Assembly (NCBI GenBank): GCA_023136785.1
Contig: JAGLQP010000037.1
Coordinates: 1 to 9,866 of the forward strand
Source: Spirochaetales bacterium
GTDB taxonomy: Bacteria > Spirochaetota > Spirochaetia > SZUA-6 > DRHE01
Length of the DNA stretch: 9,866 bases
Direction: 5' to 3'
How positions within the stretch are numbered: the first letter of the stretch is position 1; each line of letters begins with the position of its first letter. The position numbers and the translations under genes were made by a program. Of the stretch, positions 6,607-9,866 are shown one piece after another. Under the pieces are notes generated by a model. The model was not told where the DNA came from. It saw only the letters and a program-made list of their open reading frames with translations, and did no database searches.

Positions 6607-7919
6607 GGCGCGGCTTCCTGGTGTATCTTGTTGGCCTCCTCGTCGAGCTCCCGGAGTGTTGCATCGATATCCGCGCCATCCAGGATCTTGTTGAAGGCGG
6701 CGTCAACCGCATCCCGGACTTCGGAATATCCGGAAAAGGGCGGTTCCGCCTTGGCATCGCTGTTCAGCAGCAGATCGTAGGCGGTTTTGTAGTTGGGATT
6801 CTTCCCTAAGTAGTCCCCCAGCTGTTCGGCTGTGGATTTCCGCACCGGAAAGTAGTTGGTCGCCTCGACCCACTTGGCCTGCGGCCCCGGCTGGGTGAGG
6901 AATTTCACCAGGAGCCAGGCCGCCAGCTGTCGCTGCGGGGTGCTCTTGGGAATGCTTACACTGGCCCCGTAGATGTCCAGCGCAGGTCTTGCCGTTGTGT
7001 GGGGAACCGCGGCCACGCTCCAGTCGAAGGGTCCCTGCTCACCTTGTGCCACTGATTTTGCGTAATAGGGCAGACCGGCGGTCGAGGACATGGTGAACAG
7101 CACCTTCCAGTTGGCGAAGTCGTTCTGCTCGCCGTAGCGCTCGGCGATCTTCCTGCTCAAGCCTTCCCCATAGAGCTTTTTCATGAAGGCCATGGAATCC
7201 TTCATCTGCCTGGTGTTGTAGGTGTAGCCCGAGCCGTCGGCTTTGGCGACTTCCCCGCCCCGGGTGATCACCTGGGCAAAGACGTTCGAGGCTCCCGTGT
7301 TGATGGCATATCCGTACTGGTTTTCCGCAGGATTGGTTGCCTTCTTGCACATCTGATAGAACTCGTCCCAGTTCTTCGGCGGACCGCTGAAGCCCATCTG
7401 TTTGAGCCAGTCGAGATTGTAGTACAGCAGCTCCAAAGACCTGTTTGGGGGAAATCCGAGCCTCGCTCCTCCGAACTGAGCGTTCACATCCTGCTGGAGA
7501 AAACCTTCGAAGTAATCGGAGCGCTCGGCCCCCAGACCCCACTGGGGATCGTCGATGAGGTCGTTGATGTCCACCAAGGCCCCGCTGACCTGATAGGCGG
7601 CGGCTTCATTCTGGTAGGCGGCGACTAGATCCGGGACGCTGCCCGCGGCGATGGCCGTGACCATCTTGTTGTACAGATCGTCGTAGCGTCCGCCGAACTC
7701 AGGCCTCACTTTGATATTCCACTGGTTGGTATTGTTGAACTCTTCTACCAGTGCCTCGAGGGTTTCCTGCTGGAACCGGGTGAACTGATGCCAGTAGGTG
7801 ATCTCGATCCCGGTGGGATCCGCGTCCTGCAGCACCGACTCCTCCCCCTGGGGAGAACCCCAACACAAAGCCGCCGCAAGCAGCAGCCCTACTGCGATGA
7901 GAACGATCTGTCGTTTCAT
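6603..7919 (-). CDS. ABC transporter solute-binding protein, UgpB-like (family 1)
   Basis: A 438-residue periplasmic binding protein of the extracellular solute-binding family 1, the receptor of the importer formed with the two permeases upstream. The signal sequence is MKRQIVLIAVGLLLAAALCWG; Cys19 might be lipidated, but the -1 residue is Leu, which is unusual even for loose spirochaete lipoboxes, so a soluble periplasmic form is also possible. The mature part carries ITYWHQFTRFQQE, GGRYDDLYNKMVTAIAAGSV with PDLV, the NRSLELLYYNLDWLKQMG segment, and near the C-terminus ASVSIPKSTPQRQLAAWLLV and NYFPVRKST, all typical of UgpB-like proteins. The ligand is probably a sugar or glycerol phosphate; specificity cannot be fixed. 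The ATG at 7919 has GGAGG-type pairing (complement of 7930-7935) 10 nt upstream. The frame extends further 5' but that part overlaps the permease gene and is not protein-like. It is the last gene of the operon, 26 nt after the permease stop. Confidence 0.88.
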   Translation of the reverse strand: MKRQIVLIAVGLLLAAALCWGSPQGEESVLQDADPTGIEITYWHQFTRFQQETLEALVEEFNNTNQWNIKVRPEFGGRYDDLYNKMVTAIAAGSVPDLVAAYQNEAAAYQVSGALVDINDLIDDPQWGLGAERSDYFEGFLQQDVNAQFGGARLGFPPNRSLELLYYNLDWLKQMGFSGPPKNWDEFYQMCKKATNPAENQYGYAINTGASNVFAQVITRGGEVAKADGSGYTYNTRQMKDSMAFMKKLYGEGLSRKIAERYGEQNDFANWKVLFTMSSTAGLPYYAKSVAQGEQGPFDWSVAAVPHTTARPALDIYGASVSIPKSTPQRQLAAWLLVKFLTQPGPQAKWVEATNYFPVRKSTAEQLGDYLGKNPNYKTAYDLLLNSDAKAEPPFSGYSEVRDAVDAAFNKILDGADIDATLRELDEEANKIHQEAAP

Positions 7920-7945
7920 CTTTGTACTTCCTCCTTGATTTTGTT

Positions 7946-8794
7946 TTATTCCTTTAACCCGCTTCGGGTAATGGCTTCTGTGAACTGTTTTTGGGCTATG
8001 AAATACATCGTGATTACGGGAAGAACGGCGATCACCGCGCCAGCCATCCGTAAATGAGTGTCCGGACCGGCTTCGGTAATAAACACGCTCAACCCCACAG
8101 CGATCGGTCTCCACCTAGGTGTCTGGGTGACCACCAGGGGCCACTGCAACGAGTTCCAGGTGTAGATGAAGCAGAGAAAAACGACGGTAAAGATCGGTGC
8201 CCTGGACAGGGGCACCACGATCGAGATCAGAGAGCGCAGATGGGAAGCACCATCGATCTTGGCCGCTTCGATCAGTTCATCGGGGATCTGGGAGAAGAAC
8301 TGCCGGAGAAGAAAGATATGGAAGGCGCTGGCCAGAAAGGGAACGGTCAGCGCCGGGAGCCTATCGATCCAGCCGAGCCTGGCAACGATTACGAAGTTGG
8401 GAATCAGCAGCACCGTCTGGGGAATCATCAGGGTGGCCAAGAGGATGCTGAAGATCAGATCCCGTCCGACAAAGCGCAGCTTGGTAAAAGCATAGGCGGC
8501 GAGACTCGAGGTAACCACGATCCCGCCAATCGTAACGGCGGTGATGATGACGCTGTTGCGGAAGTACAGGCCGAAGCGTGCCTCCTGCCAAGCCACCCTG
8601 TAGTTGATCCACTGGGGTACCCGGGGCCAGAACTTCGGATCAAAGGGAATTGCGCTGGAGCGGGTAATGGTTTCGGCGATGGTCTTCAGGGAGTGGCTCG
8701 CCATGAACAGGAAGGGAATGATCGAAACAAAGGCCCCTAGAATCAGCAGCAGGAGCAGGAGGGCCTTGAGCCACGGAGAGCATCCCTTAACCAT
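7946..8794 (-). CDS. ABC transporter permease, UgpE/MalG-like
   Basis: A 282-residue inner-membrane permease with about six membrane helices, the usual length and topology. The first helix is the run LKALLLLLLILGAFVSIIPF. The cytoplasmic EAA loop that docks on the ATPase is clear: EAAKIDGAS starting at E176, with G182 and the downstream IVVPL. It forms the translocation pore with the UgpA-like partner encoded just upstream. Its ATG lies in ATGGTTAA, overlapping the partner's stop by 8 nt, a sign of translational coupling and equal synthesis. AAGGAA about 10 nt upstream of the ATG can serve as ribosome site. No ATPase gene follows; as in many carbohydrate importers of this class, an MsmX/UgpC-type ATPase could be supplied from elsewhere (inference). 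Confidence 0.9.
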   Translation of the reverse strand: MVKGCSPWLKALLLLLLILGAFVSIIPFLFMASHSLKTIAETITRSSAIPFDPKFWPRVPQWINYRVAWQEARFGLYFRNSVIITAVTIGGIVVTSSLAAYAFTKLRFVGRDLIFSILLATLMIPQTVLLIPNFVIVARLGWIDRLPALTVPFLASAFHIFLLRQFFSQIPDELIEAAKIDGASHLRSLISIVVPLSRAPIFTVVFLCFIYTWNSLQWPLVVTQTPRWRPIAVGLSVFITEAGPDTHLRMAGAVIAVLPVITMYFIAQKQFTEAITRSGLKE

Positions 8795-9866
8795 AGTGGA
8801 CCCGTTCCTTCATGATGCGTCGCTGGACCAGGGTCAGGACAAGAACGATGGCGAAGAGCAGCAGGGACATGGCCGCTGCGTAGCCGAATCTGGATTTACG
8901 GAAGAAGGTGAAGAAGATCTGCACGCTCATCGGGTCCACCTCGCCCCGGGCGGCGGGGTGGCGCAAAACATAGATGTGGGCGAAGGCCTTGAAGGTCCCG
9001 ATGATTCCCAGCAGGGTGAGAAAATAGGTCGTCGGGGAAAGAAGGGGCAGGGTGATCTTGAAAAACACGATAAGTTTTCCCGCTCCGTCGACCTCCGCAG
9101 CTTCGTACAGCTGTCTGGGAATGTTGGACAGGCCGTTGGTGTAGATCAGGGCGTAGTAGCCGACGAAGACCCACCAGTTGAAAAACATGATGGACACCAG
9201 AGCCAGGCTTGGACCCTGGGCCCAGCTCAGCCAGTAGTTGGCGATGATGCTCTCCGAAACCGCGGCCATACGCTCTCCCGAGAGGAGGAAGAAGATTCCT
9301 TTGGGCTCCAGCAGCCACTGTTCCGGAGGCCGGGCAAATAGAGCGAGCACCTGGTTGGCGAAGGATTCCGGCCTCAACGAAAACAGGCGCTCGAAGACCG
9401 CCGCCGAGGCAACGGAGGGCACGATGTAGGGCAGAAGGTAGATCACCCTGAAGGCCTGCTTGGCCGGGATCTTCTGGTACAGAAACGAGGCTATCAGCAG
9501 TCCCAGGGCCAACTGAACGGGAACGGTCCCCACGGAGTACCAGATCGTGACCCGCAACGAGGCGAACATCCCCTCATCCCCTGCCTGGGCCAGGTAGGGC
9601 AGGAGCACGGCCACCGCCGCTACGCCGAATAGCAGCAGAAACACTCCGGTGCCCGCCAGCAGTGTTCCTCGCTTCTTCCTTGCCTTTCCAATCAGAGAAA
9701 TGGCAAGAGCGATGCCGACCAGGGCGGTGATCACCAGCAGCAAATAGAGGGGGCTGCCGAACAGCTCCTTGTAGTTGGCCAGGCCGATGAACCTGCCTCG
9801 CTTGATGCGCCATTTGTGCAAGCTGACGTAGAGGGTGAAGAAAACGGGAAAGATACCAAAAACCGA
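8787..9866 (-). CDS. ABC transporter permease, UgpA/MalF-like (5' end beyond window)
   Basis: The 359 C-terminal residues are in view. The frame runs to the window edge and reads SVFGIFPVFFTLYVSLHKW, the tail of the first membrane helix, so the true start is further upstream and the TTG at 9821 is internal. NYKELFGSP is followed by an unusual 63-residue insertion (9561-9749) with two extra hydrophobic helices joined by a basic KARKKRG turn. The normal SLRVTIWYSVGTVPVQL resumes after it. A second longer loop precedes FFNWWVFVGYY. The EAA loop, LYEAAEVDGAG, lies at about 9080-9110 and contacts the ATPase. The partner gene overlaps its 3' end by 8 nt. The insertion is in frame and protein-like on both sides, so it is not a sequencing artefact. 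The total length would exceed the usual 290-310 of UgpA. Confidence 0.88.
   Translation of the reverse strand, partial: SVFGIFPVFFTLYVSLHKWRIKRGRFIGLANYKELFGSPLYLLLVITALVGIALAISLIGKARKKRGTLLAGTGVFLLLFGVAAVAVLLPYLAQAGDEGMFASLRVTIWYSVGTVPVQLALGLLIASFLYQKIPAKQAFRVIYLLPYIVPSVASAAVFERLFSLRPESFANQVLALFARPPEQWLLEPKGIFFLLSGERMAAVSESIIANYWLSWAQGPSLALVSIMFFNWWVFVGYYALIYTNGLSNIPRQLYEAAEVDGAGKLIVFFKITLPLLSPTTYFLTLLGIIGTFKAFAHIYVLRHPAARGEVDPMSVQIFFTFFRKSRFGYAAAMSLLLFAIVLVLTLVQRRIMKERVHYG

Noticed and set aside
7920..8114. N-terminal extension of the solute-binding protein
   Set aside because: The extra residues overlap the permease gene and precede a good signal peptide with its own ribosome site at the ATG at 7919.
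8054..8740. 228-codon plus-strand open frame
   Set aside because: Antisense shadow of the UgpE-like permease, rich in D, G, Q and R as expected from the reverse of membrane-helix codons.

Overview
The window reads as ordinary chromosome of a diderm bacterium, most likely a free-living spirochaete. The points in favour are an Lnt-type nitrilase protein, a UgpB-type sugar transport operon with spirochaete-like wording and a deoD relic of the Bacillus-like type. This placement is inference. The coding DNA is moderately GC-rich. A clear AT-rich exception lies at about 1890-2000.

Layout. (1) Plus strand, 22-1755: a FAN1-type structure-specific nuclease with a C-terminal VRR-NUC domain. (2) 1756-2015: a control region with a good sigma70-type promoter overlapped by a perfect 26-bp palindrome. 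It drives an Lnt-like membrane nitrilase-fold protein (2016-3509) with a variant active-site motif (CFD where E. coli Lnt has CYE). (3) 3510-3845: no recognisable gene. (4) 3846-4421: a promoter with a perfect TATAAT box, a 62-residue MshEN-like protein, and an overlapping HD-domain gene that loses homology just before its expected last metal-ligand motif. (5) 4395-4980: a degraded stretch holding a deoD relic that keeps its promoter, leader hairpin and ribosome binding site but has two internal deletions and a frameshift. (6) 5041-6606: an alkaline-phosphatase-superfamily phosphodiesterase with every expected metal ligand. (7) Minus strand, 9866 to 6603: permease A (cut by the window end), permease B and a solute-binding protein of a UgpA-UgpE-UgpB type carbohydrate importer. 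No ATPase gene is in view.

Gene relations. The three transporter genes form one operon; the two permease genes overlap by 8 nt. The MshEN-like gene and the HD gene overlap by one base in TAGTG. The phosphodiesterase and the solute-binding protein genes converge so tightly that their stop codons share one CTAG.

I found no mobile element, CRISPR array, tRNA or rRNA, and nothing I would call a new defence or biosynthetic system. The best leads are the palindromic operator on the Lnt-like gene, the MshEN-like/HD gene pair, the decayed segment at 4395-4980, and the two extra membrane helices in the UgpA-type permease.
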